From NCBI GenBank assembly GCA_964408735.1, contig CAYPAX010000050.1, positions 1 to 33,660 of the forward strand: a stretch of DNA of 33,660 nt, given 5' to 3'. This DNA comes from UBA7887 sp964408735 (GTDB taxonomy: Bacteria; Pseudomonadota; Alphaproteobacteria; UBA7887). Within the stretch, counting starts at the first letter, position 1, and each line of letters starts with the position of its first letter. Of this stretch, positions 24,907-33,622 are shown piece after piece. Made by a program: the position numbers and the translations under genes. Below the pieces are notes generated by a model. It did not search any database. It had not been told where the DNA came from and was given only the letters and a program-made list of their open reading frames with translations.

Positions 24907-27372
24907 TCATCCGGCTACGCGGCTCTCCTCGCGTTCCGCGTCCAACACCACGTCCACAGCCGGCTTTGGCCGGCTCAGCAGGTACCCCTGGCCGTGGTCG
25001 CAGCCGGCTTCGGCGATGGCCTGGCGCTGGTCCTCGGTCTCTATGCCTTCGGCGAGCACTTCCAGGCCGAGGCTGTGGCCGAGGTCGGCCATGGCGCGCA
25101 GGATCGCCCGGTCGCTTTCGCTTTCGGCGATGTTGATGACGAAGGTACGGTCGATCTTGAGCTCCGAGACGGGCAGGCGGCGGAGATAGCCGAACGACGA
25201 ATAGCCGGTGCCGAAATCGTCGATCGAGAGGCGCAGGCCGATATCCACCAGCCCGCGCGAGACCTCGGTGGCAAGCTCCAGGTCGCGCATCAGGGCGGTC
25301 TCGGTGATTTCGATGTCGATCAGGCCGGGGTCGATGGCGTGGGCTGTGAGGCTGTCGCGGATCTTCTGCAGCAGGCGGCGGTCGCCGAACTGGGCGGCCG
25401 AGAGGTTGACCGAGACGGGCACCACGGGCTTGCCGGCATCGAGCCGGGCGCGCTGCTGGCGGCAGACTTCGTCGAGCACCCAATCACCCAGCGCCAGACT
25501 GAGTCCTGAGGATTCTGCGACGGGCACGAACTCGCCGGGCCCGATCGGGCCTTCGTCCGGGTGGGTCCAGCGCAACAAGGCTTCTAGCCCCACCAAGCGC
25601 CCGTCCGATAGCCGTTCCTTCGGCTGATAGACCATGTGGAATTGCTGTTCGGGCACGTCGAGCGCGGCGCGCAGGCCGCTGACCAGGGTCATACGGCGTT
25701 GCGCCTGGTTAGCCAGGTCGTCGGAGAAAAACTCGTGTGTGGCGCGGCCTTTGCTCTTGGCGCGATAGAGGGCGAGGTCGGCGTTCTTGAGAAGCGCATC
25801 GCCTTGCTCGCCGTCGCCGGGATAGAGCGTGATGCCGATGCTGGCACTGACCGAGAGCGCCTGCTCTTCGATAACCGCGGTCTCGGAGAGGCGGGCCAGG
25901 ATGCGCTCGGCCAGGGCTTCGGCTTCCCCGGCGCTTGAAATTTCCGATTGAACGATGGCGAACTCGTCGCCTCCCAACCGCGCCACCAGGTCGCCGGCGC
26001 GCACGCAGTCCTGCAGACGGGCGGCCGTTTCCTTGAGCAGGGCATCGCCGTAATAATGGCCTAGCGCATCGTTGACGTGCTTGAAATCGTCGAGATCGAT
26101 GAGCAGCAGCGCGCAATGGCCGCGACGCTTGCGGCAGGCGCTCAAGGTCTTGCTGAGATGCTGATGCAACAGCAGCCGATTGGGCAGGCCGGTCAGGGCA
26201 TCGTGATGGGCCAGGAAGGAGATGCGTTGCTCGGCCTGCATGCGCTCGGTGATGTCGATCGCGACGGACTGGTATTCGATCACGCTCTCGCGTTCGTCGA
26301 ACAAGGCGCGGTGGGTCCACATCAGCCAGCGTTCGTCTTCATCGGGTCCGCCGACACGGGTTTCGCAAACGCCGGTGGGGCTGTCCGGGGTGAGATTGGC
26401 GATACAGTGCAGGATAGCCGCCGCCGCTTCATCGTCGAGGATGGGCAAGTCGCGGCTATTGGTGAGAAAATCGTTGCCGACGGCTTGGCCGCGGGAGAGC
26501 TTGAAGAAGCGCTCGAAAGCGTCGTTTACGAAGCTCAAGCGGCCGCCTGGCAGGAAGCGGCAGATCAATTCGGTCTGCACCTCGACGACAGCACGGTACA
26601 GCGCCTCGCTGCGGCCCAGGTCATCATTGGCAAGGCGCAGCTCGTGGGTGCGTTGGGTGACCCGGTCTTCGAGCAGGTCGTGGCTTTCGCGGAGCGCCTG
26701 TTCGCTGTCCTGCAATTCATAGCGCAGACCCCAGGTACTCATGAGGTTGCGGTGGAAATGAAATCCCAGGCGCAGCATGGAGACGCCGAAGAGGAACGAC
26801 AGTCCGGCCATGAGCAGGTAGATCGGCTCTCCCGCCACGAGAAAGCGGGCCGAGACGGACAGCGTTATGCCGAGATTGAAGACCAGCATGACCGGGATGC
26901 TGCTGAGGAAGGCGGTCTGGCCGCCGGCGACGGTACCCAGCAGCACAGCCGAAAGCACCAGGGTATGCACGGGGCTGTCGATGGCAAAGAACAGCCAGGC
27001 CGCGATTGCCCAGGTGGCAGCATCGGCGGCGGCATAGGCCATGAAGCAGCGGCCCCAGGCGCGGTTCGACAAGGTATCGGCGAAGCGGCGTTGCAAACGA
27101 GTCAGCAGCAGGCCGGAGAGGTTCACGACTTGCGCATAGATTCCCCATGCGACGAGCCATTCGGGTGCTATGCGGGCGTGAAAGACGACGATCAGCGCCG
27201 CAACGCTGGCAATGTTCGGCAAGAAATTGACTGGCACCTGCTGGAACAGGCGGGCGATCTGAGCGGCGCGCACCTCTTCGCGATGTTGCGCGGGCAAGGC
27301 CATGACGTCTGGCGCCATGGCACGTGCGAAGCTGAAGCTGTTTTCCAGTATCGCCATTTTCGCGCCGAGCAC
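24907..27372 (-). CDS. Membrane GGDEF-EAL protein with PAS domain
   Basis: 821 residues. About six hydrophobic segments (roughly 50-205) form a membrane sensor, then a coiled coil (215-255), a PAS-like domain (258-375), a GGDEF domain and an EAL domain. The cyclase motif RLGGDEF is intact at 465-471, with the RxxD inhibitory site RAGD at 458-461. The EAL motif (597-599) and DDFGTGYSS (718-726) are intact, so both synthesis and breakdown of cyclic di-GMP are possible. Start is GTG 27372 or ATG 27357; both ribosome sites are poor. A perfect CRP-type palindrome lies about 130 bases upstream. Confidence 0.93.
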   Translation of the reverse strand: MLGAKMAILENSFSFARAMAPDVMALPAQHREEVRAAQIARLFQQVPVNFLPNIASVAALIVVFHARIAPEWLVAWGIYAQVVNLSGLLLTRLQRRFADTLSNRAWGRCFMAYAAADAATWAIAAWLFFAIDSPVHTLVLSAVLLGTVAGGQTAFLSSIPVMLVFNLGITLSVSARFLVAGEPIYLLMAGLSFLFGVSMLRLGFHFHRNLMSTWGLRYELQDSEQALRESHDLLEDRVTQRTHELRLANDDLGRSEALYRAVVEVQTELICRFLPGGRLSFVNDAFERFFKLSRGQAVGNDFLTNSRDLPILDDEAAAAILHCIANLTPDSPTGVCETRVGGPDEDERWLMWTHRALFDERESVIEYQSVAIDITERMQAEQRISFLAHHDALTGLPNRLLLHQHLSKTLSACRKRRGHCALLLIDLDDFKHVNDALGHYYGDALLKETAARLQDCVRAGDLVARLGGDEFAIVQSEISSAGEAEALAERILARLSETAVIEEQALSVSASIGITLYPGDGEQGDALLKNADLALYRAKSKGRATHEFFSDDLANQAQRRMTLVSGLRAALDVPEQQFHMVYQPKERLSDGRLVGLEALLRWTHPDEGPIGPGEFVPVAESSGLSLALGDWVLDEVCRQQRARLDAGKPVVPVSVNLSAAQFGDRRLLQKIRDSLTAHAIDPGLIDIEITETALMRDLELATEVSRGLVDIGLRLSIDDFGTGYSSFGYLRRLPVSELKIDRTFVINIAESESDRAILRAMADLGHSLGLEVLAEGIETEDQRQAIAEAGCDHGQGYLLSRPKPAVDVVLDAEREESRVAG

Positions 27373-27493
27373 GTTGCCGGCTTTCGCCCCCGTTGAACCG
27401 TTGGTCGCTAATCATCCATCTACAAGCGATGGCCGTGTCGGCAATCGCGCCGACTGCGGATTGGCAGATTCTCGCGGTTCTATGAAGGCGTTC

Positions 27494-27509
27494 TGTGACA
27501 GCCGTCACA
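27494..27509. promoter_or_regulatory. Perfect CRP-type site, TGTGA-N6-TCACA
   Basis: TGTGA (27494-27498), six bases, then TCACA (27505-27509), with one more paired base inside (C/G). It overlaps the stop codon of the flavin oxidase gene and lies about 122 bases upstream of the GGDEF-EAL start. An exact match is expected about 0.03 times in random sequence of this length. It fits the CRP/FNR family recognition sequence; no CRP gene is in the window. Confidence 0.55.
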
Positions 27510-29211
27510 CATCCCGGGATTTGGGGCCGATTGGGCTCAGTGGCGCATACCGTCCTGGCGACACCAGGTCGTCCGGATCGACGGCGGTTTTGAGCTTGCT
27601 CACGAGCTGCCAGTATTGCGAGTCCGGGTCGTCCACGATCTCGCGCATGGCGCGGGGATTCATGCGGTAGGGCATGAGGCCATGCTCGCGGCAGGCATCG
27701 GCAAGCGCATCGTAGCATTGATGCGCCGTATCGGCGCCGATCGACGCGTCGTAAAGCAATGGTACGGTGCAATCGAAGCACTGGGCCGAGACGCTGCTGA
27801 AGGTGATCAGCGGATCGATACCGTGACGGCGGCAGATGCTCTCGACGAGCCCGACAAGCGTTGCCACGGCGTCGGGCTTCATAGGCACCAGGGGCGAGAA
27901 CCAGATCAGGCCGCAGCCGTCACGGGCAGGGTCGCGCGCCGTACCGGCCGGTGGCTCGATGCCCGAGCGCCAATAGGCCAGGCGCAGGGCGGTCTCGCGC
28001 GGTTGTCCTGAGAGCAGGTCGAGCGCGTCTGCGGCGTTGGCGGCTCGGCGCCGCAGGCGGGCGCCGAACCTGCCCGGCAGAAAGTCTGCGACGCGGGCTG
28101 CGGTGTCTGCTTTGCGCCGATCGACGAAGCGCAGGGGTGCGCCGACGGGGGTCAGTCGCTTCTTCATGTCGCGGCGCAGGCCGGCCACCATTCGCGTGTC
28201 GCCATATAGGGCGCCAACCAGCAGCCAGCGCGGCAAGCCTGCCGCCTTGCCCATGCGGTCGACGAGGTCCGTGGGCAAGGCGAGGCCGGGGAGGGCCTGG
28301 TCGTGCGGGTAGGGCCGGGTCATGGCGAGCAGGCGCAAGCGGTTGATCAGATTGATGCCGCCGATACAGCCACCCGCCATTTGCATGACCTCGCGGACGC
28401 CTGTCACTGCGGCATCGAGCTGGCTGTCGTCCTCGATTTCGATGGCGAAGGCTTCGATGCGCTCCGGCCTTGGCGCCAGGGCCAGGGTCATCTCGGTAAC
28501 GATGCCGAAGCCGCCCTGGCTGTAGAGCCCGTCGAGATAGGGCCCGGTGCCCCACTTGTATGCGGCGTCGACCAGGTCCGCGCCCGCTTCGGCCATGGCC
28601 GAGCGGTAGATGCTGCCATCCGCCAGCACCGCGCGAATGCTGCGTACGGCAGCAAAATGGTCGGCGTGGGGCGTGATTCCGTAGCCGCGCTCCAGCGCAT
28701 TGCCGAGCAGGCTGCCGCTCGGCCCGGCGCCTGTCACCGGTACCAGGAAGGGCGCGCCTTCGGCGGCAAGAAACTCACCGAGCTGGCCATGAGTGACGCC
28801 CGGCTGGACACGGATCAGGCCGAGCTCGCGGTCGCGCCAGGTGATGGCGCGCATGGCCGAAAGATCCATCACCGCGGCATGGGGGCTGGCCGGAATGGCG
28901 CCGCCGTAACCCCAGTTCTTGCCGGTGCTGATGGGATGCAGAGCAACGCCGCAATCGCGCGCGACGGCCAACGCAGCTTGCACGTCGGCTTCGTCGCTGG
29001 GGCGCAGCACCGCGGGGATCGAGCGCGCCAGGCCGATGCAGTTCTTGGCGTAGCGCTTGCGCGCGTCGTCGACGATCACCGCGTCTTCGCCCAAGGCCCG
29101 GCGCCAGCCGGCGATGGCGCGGGCCAGGGCGACGAAGCTCGTGGTATCGGCGGCGGCGACCAGCGCCTCGCCGGCAAGGCGCGTGCGGCCTTCGAGATCC
29201 TCGGTTCTCAT
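27505..29211 (-). CDS. VAO/4-cresol dehydrogenase-type FAD oxidase
   Basis: 568 residues. The FAD-binding PCMH domain is seen in AVLRPSDEADVQAAL (68-82), HPISTGKNWGYGGAIP (92-107) and VTGAGPSGSLLGNALERGYG. The GKNWGYGG motif is typical of vanillyl-alcohol oxidase and 4-cresol dehydrogenase relatives. The C-terminal substrate domain contains FDCTVPLLYDASIG and YRMNPRAM. Members oxidise phenols or other alcohols, often with covalent FAD. The ATG at 29211 lies five bases after the acyltransferase stop, showing tight coupling. The open extension upstream is a shadow of that gene. Substrate unknown. Confidence 0.88.
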   Translation of the reverse strand: MRTEDLEGRTRLAGEALVAAADTTSFVALARAIAGWRRALGEDAVIVDDARKRYAKNCIGLARSIPAVLRPSDEADVQAALAVARDCGVALHPISTGKNWGYGGAIPASPHAAVMDLSAMRAITWRDRELGLIRVQPGVTHGQLGEFLAAEGAPFLVPVTGAGPSGSLLGNALERGYGITPHADHFAAVRSIRAVLADGSIYRSAMAEAGADLVDAAYKWGTGPYLDGLYSQGGFGIVTEMTLALAPRPERIEAFAIEIEDDSQLDAAVTGVREVMQMAGGCIGGINLINRLRLLAMTRPYPHDQALPGLALPTDLVDRMGKAAGLPRWLLVGALYGDTRMVAGLRRDMKKRLTPVGAPLRFVDRRKADTAARVADFLPGRFGARLRRRAANAADALDLLSGQPRETALRLAYWRSGIEPPAGTARDPARDGCGLIWFSPLVPMKPDAVATLVGLVESICRRHGIDPLITFSSVSAQCFDCTVPLLYDASIGADTAHQCYDALADACREHGLMPYRMNPRAMREIVDDPDSQYWQLVSKLKTAVDPDDLVSPGRYAPLSPIGPKSRDV

Positions 29212-29216
29212 GAGCT

Positions 29217-29891
29217 TTACGCAGCAGGCCGCGTCACGGCGGCCCAGACCTCGGGCCTGTGGTCGGCGAGATGGTCGAGCACGTCGTCGACGCAGATGAT
29301 GCTGGGCTGGCGCAGGCCGTGATGCTCGACGAGGGGGCCGGCGGCTGGGAAGGTCACGCCGAGGCGGGCGACGCGGCGGATCAGAGCCGGCTCGAGCAGG
29401 GCACAGAGATAGCTGACGCCGTGCACCGCCGCCAAGGTCACGCAACCGCGGATGAGTGCGGTGAGCAGGGCGTCCGTGGTGACGGTGTCGTCGTCCACCA
29501 TATGGCGGAAGCGGCGCGAGACGCCGAAGCGCGAGATCTCGGCGACGCCATGCCCGGGCAGCATGTCGATGGTGTCGCAAAATGATAGGAAAGGTAGAGG
29601 TTTGGCCCCCCTGGCGAGGCACGGCAGGATGAGCCTGACCGTGGCCGCTGCCATGCCGGATTCTTTATGAATAACAATGGCTTGGACGGCGTGATCGTCG
29701 TGGCCGTCGCATTCCAGACCGCCCGGATTGTCGGCCGCCGGCTCGAACTCCTGTTCCAGGCAATAGATGCGATAGCGCAGGCGATAGCAGGCAAGCCGCA
29801 GCTCCGGCGTATCGGCTGCGATCACCTGAAAGGGAGACGGCGTGTTCCCTGCCGCCCTCGCACGTTGGGGTCTGATATCGGTAATCAGCAT
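29217..29891 (-). CDS. Exosortase-system-associated, LuxI-like acyltransferase
   Basis: 224 residues. The N-terminal CYRLRYRIYCLEQEFEP (35-51) and the central VAEISRFGVSRRFRH (116-130) match the GNAT-fold group called PEP-CTERM/exosortase-associated acyltransferases, which are related to acyl-homoserine-lactone and N-acyl amino acid synthases. The product in known cases is poorly defined. No exosortase or PEP-CTERM protein is visible in the window. GGGAG precedes ATG 29891, and an AT-rich stretch (29925-29960) may hold the promoter. It is the first gene of a leftward pair with the flavin oxidase. Confidence 0.82.
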   Translation of the reverse strand: MLITDIRPQRARAAGNTPSPFQVIAADTPELRLACYRLRYRIYCLEQEFEPAADNPGGLECDGHDDHAVQAIVIHKESGMAAATVRLILPCLARGAKPLPFLSFCDTIDMLPGHGVAEISRFGVSRRFRHMVDDDTVTTDALLTALIRGCVTLAAVHGVSYLCALLEPALIRRVARLGVTFPAAGPLVEHHGLRQPSIICVDDVLDHLADHRPEVWAAVTRPAA

Positions 29892-29970
29892 GGCGTTCCG
29901 CTCCCTTATCGACGGATACGATGCTTATTTCCAAAACCTAAAAAAATTGGTTAACACACGGTCCTGATGG

Positions 29971-30008
29971 CAAAAAATACGCCGGGCGGGCGCTTGCCCG
30001 GCCGGCGT
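29971..30008 (-). terminator. Leftward rho-independent terminator without an upstream gene
   Basis: Read leftward, an imperfect GC-rich hairpin (29979-30008, arms ACGCCGG/CCGGCGT plus inner GGGC/GCCC) is followed by ATTTTTTG. No minus-strand gene lies to its right within the window. A second hairpin, CTTTCG...CGAAAG with an inner CAG/CTG, lies at 30015-30039. The pair may end a small RNA starting in 30040-30186, or act as an attenuator in the acyltransferase leader. Confidence 0.65.
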
Positions 30009-30186
30009 CAGGAGCTTTCGCAGGTACGACTGTCGAAAGGTGACTCAGGAATTAGTCCGCTGCATGCCGCGGGCAATGCGCCAGGGCAATACAAGCGGGA
30101 TCGCGGGAAATTTACCGGCTGCAAGTGCGTTGTAGCGTATGCTGCCGCCAACGCGACGGTGACGAGATGGCGCGAGTGGAGTGCTG

Positions 30187-33100
30187 ATGAACTGTGTGGC
30201 CTGCGATTTCGAGCTCGACGCCGGATTTGGCTTTTGCCCCAAATGCGGCGCGAAGCAGGCGCAGACATGCCCGTCATGCGCCTATGAATGCGAGCCCGGC
30301 TTCGCCTTTTGCCCGAAATGCGGCAGCGGTCTCGATGCCGAGGCGGCGCCGGCAGAGCAAGCGCCCGCTCCCGCACCTGCGCCCAAGGCCGAGAAGAAGG
30401 AGGAGGCCGACCGCCGCCCGGTGACCGTGCTGTTCGCCGACCTCTCGGGCTTCACCGCCCTCGGCGAGCGTCTCGATCCCGAGGATATTCGGGCCCTGCA
30501 AACCGACCTGCACCGCGAGATGGCGGCCGTCATCGAAAGCTTCGAGGGCTTCCTGGAGAAGTTCGTCGGCGATGCGGCCCTGGCCATATTTGGCGCCCCG
30601 ATCGCTCATGAGGACGACCCCGAACGCGCATTGCGCGCGGCACTGGCCATGCGTGACCGGATCGAGGGCCTGGGCGGGCGCTGGAAGGCTCGGCTCGGCG
30701 TACCGCTGACCCTGCATATCGGCGTCAATACCGGCACCGTGGTCGCCGGCACGCTCGGCGCGGGCGATGGCGGCGCCTATGCGGTGACGGGAGACACGGT
30801 CAACACCGCCGCCAGATTGCTGTCGGAGGCCGGCGATGGCGAGATCCTGGTGGGCCAGCCCACCTATCGCCTCAACCAGCATCTTTTCGCCTTCGAGCAC
30901 GCCGGCGCCCATAAGGTCAAAGGCAAGGACGAACCGGTCGAGGCCTATCGCCTGGTCGGCAAGCTCGACCGCGCCGAGGCCTTCCGCGGCCTTGCCGTGC
31001 ATGGCCTGTCCTCGCCGCTGGTCGGCCGTCACCACGAGCTCGACCAGGTGCTCAAGGCCGTGGACCAGGCCCTGCTCGGCCGCGCGCAGGTGGTGCGAGT
31101 GGTGGGCGATGCCGGCTCCGGCAAGACCCGCTTGGTCGAAGAGGTGGTCAGCAGCCTGGAGCGCGACGGCAGGCTTGCCGGCATCGCCGTGCGCCGCACC
31201 GGCTGTTCCTCGCTCGGAGACCAGACCTATGGCGTGCTCGCCAATCTGCTGCGCGAGGGCTATCACATCGGCGCCGGCGATTCCCTGGAGGACGCGCAAG
31301 CCAAGTTGCGCAAGGGTCTGGCCGATATCGTCGATGCCGAAGACGAGATCGAGGGCATGGTGCCCTATCTCAGCCACGTGCTGGGAATCGCCTCCGACGC
31401 GGACGCGCTGGCGGCCGTCGAACCCGAACAGCTCAAACGGCAGATCTTCATGGCGGCGCGGGCGATGTTCGAGAACCGCCTACGCAGCGGGCCGGTGATG
31501 CTGGTCTGCGAGGACCTGCATTGGGCCGATGCGGCGTCCATCGAGCTGCTGCGCTTTCTCGTGGACCGGCTCGACGACCAGCCCTTGATGTTGTTGCTGA
31601 CCCACCGGCCCAACTTCGAGGCCAGTCATCTTGCCACCAGCCGCACTTCGCAGACCGCCATCCGCCTGCTGCCGCTGTCCGACGAGGATTGCGAGGCCAT
31701 GATATCGGGCCTGTTCGGCGATTCGGCGGCGCAAATCCCGCGGCGTTTGCGCGACTTCGTCATCGAGCGCGCCAGCGGCAATCCGTTCTACCTCGAAGAG
31801 ATCATCCGCAGCCTCATCGATGGCGACGTGCTGCAGGAGGTGGACGGCGTCTGGAGTTGTTCTGATTCCGTAGCAATTCTTGATATCCCATTGACGATTC
31901 AAGGTTTATTGCTATCTCGCCTCGACCGTTTGCCAGGCGACGTACGTCGCGTGACGCAAGAAGCTTCGGTGCTTGGTGTGGAGTTCGGCCGCTCCCTCTT
32001 GCTGGGCGTGAACGGCGATGCGGCAACTGTAGAGGCTGCCTTGGAAGCGTTGCGCGAGGCTGAGCTGATCGAGGACGTTCTGCGCACCCAGGCCATGCCT
32101 GGCGCCGCCGAGGGCGACGAGGCCTACCGCTTCACCCATTCCATCGTGCAGGAGGTGGTCTATCAGAACTTGCTGCTGCGCCGCCGCACCGAGCTGCACG
32201 GCAATGCCGGGCGCTCCCTCGAGACCCTGTGCGAGGGCCGGGCCAAGCGCCTCGAGGACCTCGAAGCCCTGGCGCGGCATTTCACACTTGGTGACGACAA
32301 GGCCAGCGGCATCGACTATCTCATCGAGGCTGGCGACTGGGCCCGGCGCGCCTATGCCAATGACGATGCGGTCAAGCATTACCGCCGCGCCCTTGAGATC
32401 ATCGAGGAATGCGAAGGCGTCGAGGACAGGCGCCTCGGCCTGCTGGAGAGCCTGGCCGATATGCTCGGCCCGCTTGGCGAGCGTGACGAGGCCTTGCAGC
32501 ATTACGAGAGCGTGCTCGGCGAACATGCCGAGGCCGACGATCTTTCTGCCCAGGCGCGGCTCTATCGCAAGATCGCCAACCTGCATTGGGAATCCGGCGC
32601 CCGTGGCCTCGCCTTCGCCCGCGTCAAGGCCGCCCTGGGGCTGATCGAGGGACGCGACGACAAGGTCGAGACGGCGCATCTCTATCGCGAGATGGGACGT
32701 TTGGCCTTCCGCAGCGGCGACAGCGACGGCGCCGTGACCTGGGCGCGCAAGGCGCTGGCCGAGGCCGAGCCCCTGTTGGGCGCGACCAACGGCTCGGCTT
32801 TGTCGGACGAGGCCAAGGCCGACGCGGCCGCCGTCGTCTCGGAAGCCTATAACACCATCGGCGTGGCCCAGGCCCGGCTAGGTGTCTCCCAGGACGCCGT
32901 CTCTCAGGTCGAAAAGAGCTTGGAGGTGGCGCAAGAGCATGGCCTGCACCAGGTGGCCTGCCGGGCGTTTACGAATTTGAGCGTGCTTTACAGCGAATTG
33001 GACCCCGGCCGCGCCATCGAGACCTGCCGCGCCGGCCTGGACGTCGCCAAGAAGATCGGCGACATGGGCTTCCAGTCGCGCCTCTACGCCAATCTCGGCG

Positions 33101-33468
33101 TGTCCTATTGCACCTTCACCGGGCATTGCGAAGGCGAGGGGGTGGAGGCGGTCAAGCGCGCCATCGACCTCGACCGCCAACTCGGCCTGGTGGACCATCT
33201 GCCGGTCTCGCTGATCGTGCTCGGCCAGATCTACCAGTGCCACGGCCAGCCGCAGATGGCGATCGACCTCTATCGCGAGGCGCTCAGCATGGCGGAGGAG
33301 CTCGACGAGCCGCAGATCCTCTTTCCCTGCTATGACGGCCTCGCCACCGTACATCTCGATATCGACGACATTCCGGGCGCGGAGCGGTATATGGAGAAGG
33401 CTCAGCAGGTCTGCGAAAGTGCCGGGCTGGATGCCGAGTCGCTGGTGGTATTGCCGTTCCTCTGTTAG
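30187..33468 (+). CDS. Zinc-ribbon / class III cyclase / AAA / TPR signalling protein
   Basis: 1093 residues. Two zinc ribbons open the protein (Cys3/6/17/20 and Cys28/31/42/45), then an Ala/Pro linker and a cyclase homology domain (about 78-255) with metal Asp85 and Asp129, Lys125 at the adenine-recognising position, and the transition-state pair Asn206/Arg210 in GDTVNTAARL. A STAND-type ATPase follows (Walker A GDAGSGKTR at 307-315; CEDLHWADA), then many TPR-like helices. Start at ATG 30187 is backed by GGAG five bases upstream; GTG 30181 is in frame. It is a paralogue of the SAM-cyclase protein at 16989 but keeps the canonical residues. A short AT-rich patch lies at 31860-31920. Confidence 0.9.
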   Translation: MNCVACDFELDAGFGFCPKCGAKQAQTCPSCAYECEPGFAFCPKCGSGLDAEAAPAEQAPAPAPAPKAEKKEEADRRPVTVLFADLSGFTALGERLDPEDIRALQTDLHREMAAVIESFEGFLEKFVGDAALAIFGAPIAHEDDPERALRAALAMRDRIEGLGGRWKARLGVPLTLHIGVNTGTVVAGTLGAGDGGAYAVTGDTVNTAARLLSEAGDGEILVGQPTYRLNQHLFAFEHAGAHKVKGKDEPVEAYRLVGKLDRAEAFRGLAVHGLSSPLVGRHHELDQVLKAVDQALLGRAQVVRVVGDAGSGKTRLVEEVVSSLERDGRLAGIAVRRTGCSSLGDQTYGVLANLLREGYHIGAGDSLEDAQAKLRKGLADIVDAEDEIEGMVPYLSHVLGIASDADALAAVEPEQLKRQIFMAARAMFENRLRSGPVMLVCEDLHWADAASIELLRFLVDRLDDQPLMLLLTHRPNFEASHLATSRTSQTAIRLLPLSDEDCEAMISGLFGDSAAQIPRRLRDFVIERASGNPFYLEEIIRSLIDGDVLQEVDGVWSCSDSVAILDIPLTIQGLLLSRLDRLPGDVRRVTQEASVLGVEFGRSLLLGVNGDAATVEAALEALREAELIEDVLRTQAMPGAAEGDEAYRFTHSIVQEVVYQNLLLRRRTELHGNAGRSLETLCEGRAKRLEDLEALARHFTLGDDKASGIDYLIEAGDWARRAYANDDAVKHYRRALEIIEECEGVEDRRLGLLESLADMLGPLGERDEALQHYESVLGEHAEADDLSAQARLYRKIANLHWESGARGLAFARVKAALGLIEGRDDKVETAHLYREMGRLAFRSGDSDGAVTWARKALAEAEPLLGATNGSALSDEAKADAAAVVSEAYNTIGVAQARLGVSQDAVSQVEKSLEVAQEHGLHQVACRAFTNLSVLYSELDPGRAIETCRAGLDVAKKIGDMGFQSRLYANLGVSYCTFTGHCEGEGVEAVKRAIDLDRQLGLVDHLPVSLIVLGQIYQCHGQPQMAIDLYREALSMAEELDEPQILFPCYDGLATVHLDIDDIPGAERYMEKAQQVCESAGLDAESLVVLPFLC

Positions 33469-33526
33469 GGACGGCGCAAGCAAAACACAGGCGCTATGGC
33501 GCCGATGACGAAGAGGGGAGAGAGCT

Positions 33527-33622
33527 ATGGAGAACGGAACGGTAGCGATTGGCGACAAGGCGCCGGATTTCTCTGTCGCGGCGATCAACAAGGATGGCCA
33601 GCTGGCCTTGACAGCCCGTTGA
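33527..33622 (+). pseudogene. Truncated redoxin (AhpC/TSA-like) N-terminus
   Basis: A strong ribosome site (GGGGAG eight bases before ATG) leads a 31-codon frame whose residues 8-29 (IGDKAPDFSV..., then DGQLALT) match the start of peroxiredoxin-like proteins. The frame then reads AR and stops at 33620-33622. The remaining 38 bases show no continuation in any frame that I recognise. It may be a broken gene, an insertion boundary, or an assembly join near the window end. Confidence 0.55.

Noticed and set aside
26077..27396. 439-codon plus-strand frame opposite the GGDEF-EAL gene
   Set aside because: No family resemblance; the minus strand encodes intact GGDEF and EAL motifs over the same bases.
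27494..27509. The TGTGAC/GTCACA palindrome as a terminator of the flavin oxidase gene
   Set aside because: The stem is only six bases and no U-run follows on the minus strand.
29212..29622. N-terminal extension of the flavin oxidase
   Set aside because: It overlaps the acyltransferase out of frame and is low-complexity Arg/Pro sequence; the oxidase begins well at 29211.
33489..33502. GGCGC-TATG-GCGCC hairpin after the second cyclase gene as a terminator
   Set aside because: Short five-base stem with no T-run; the next gene's ribosome site follows closely.
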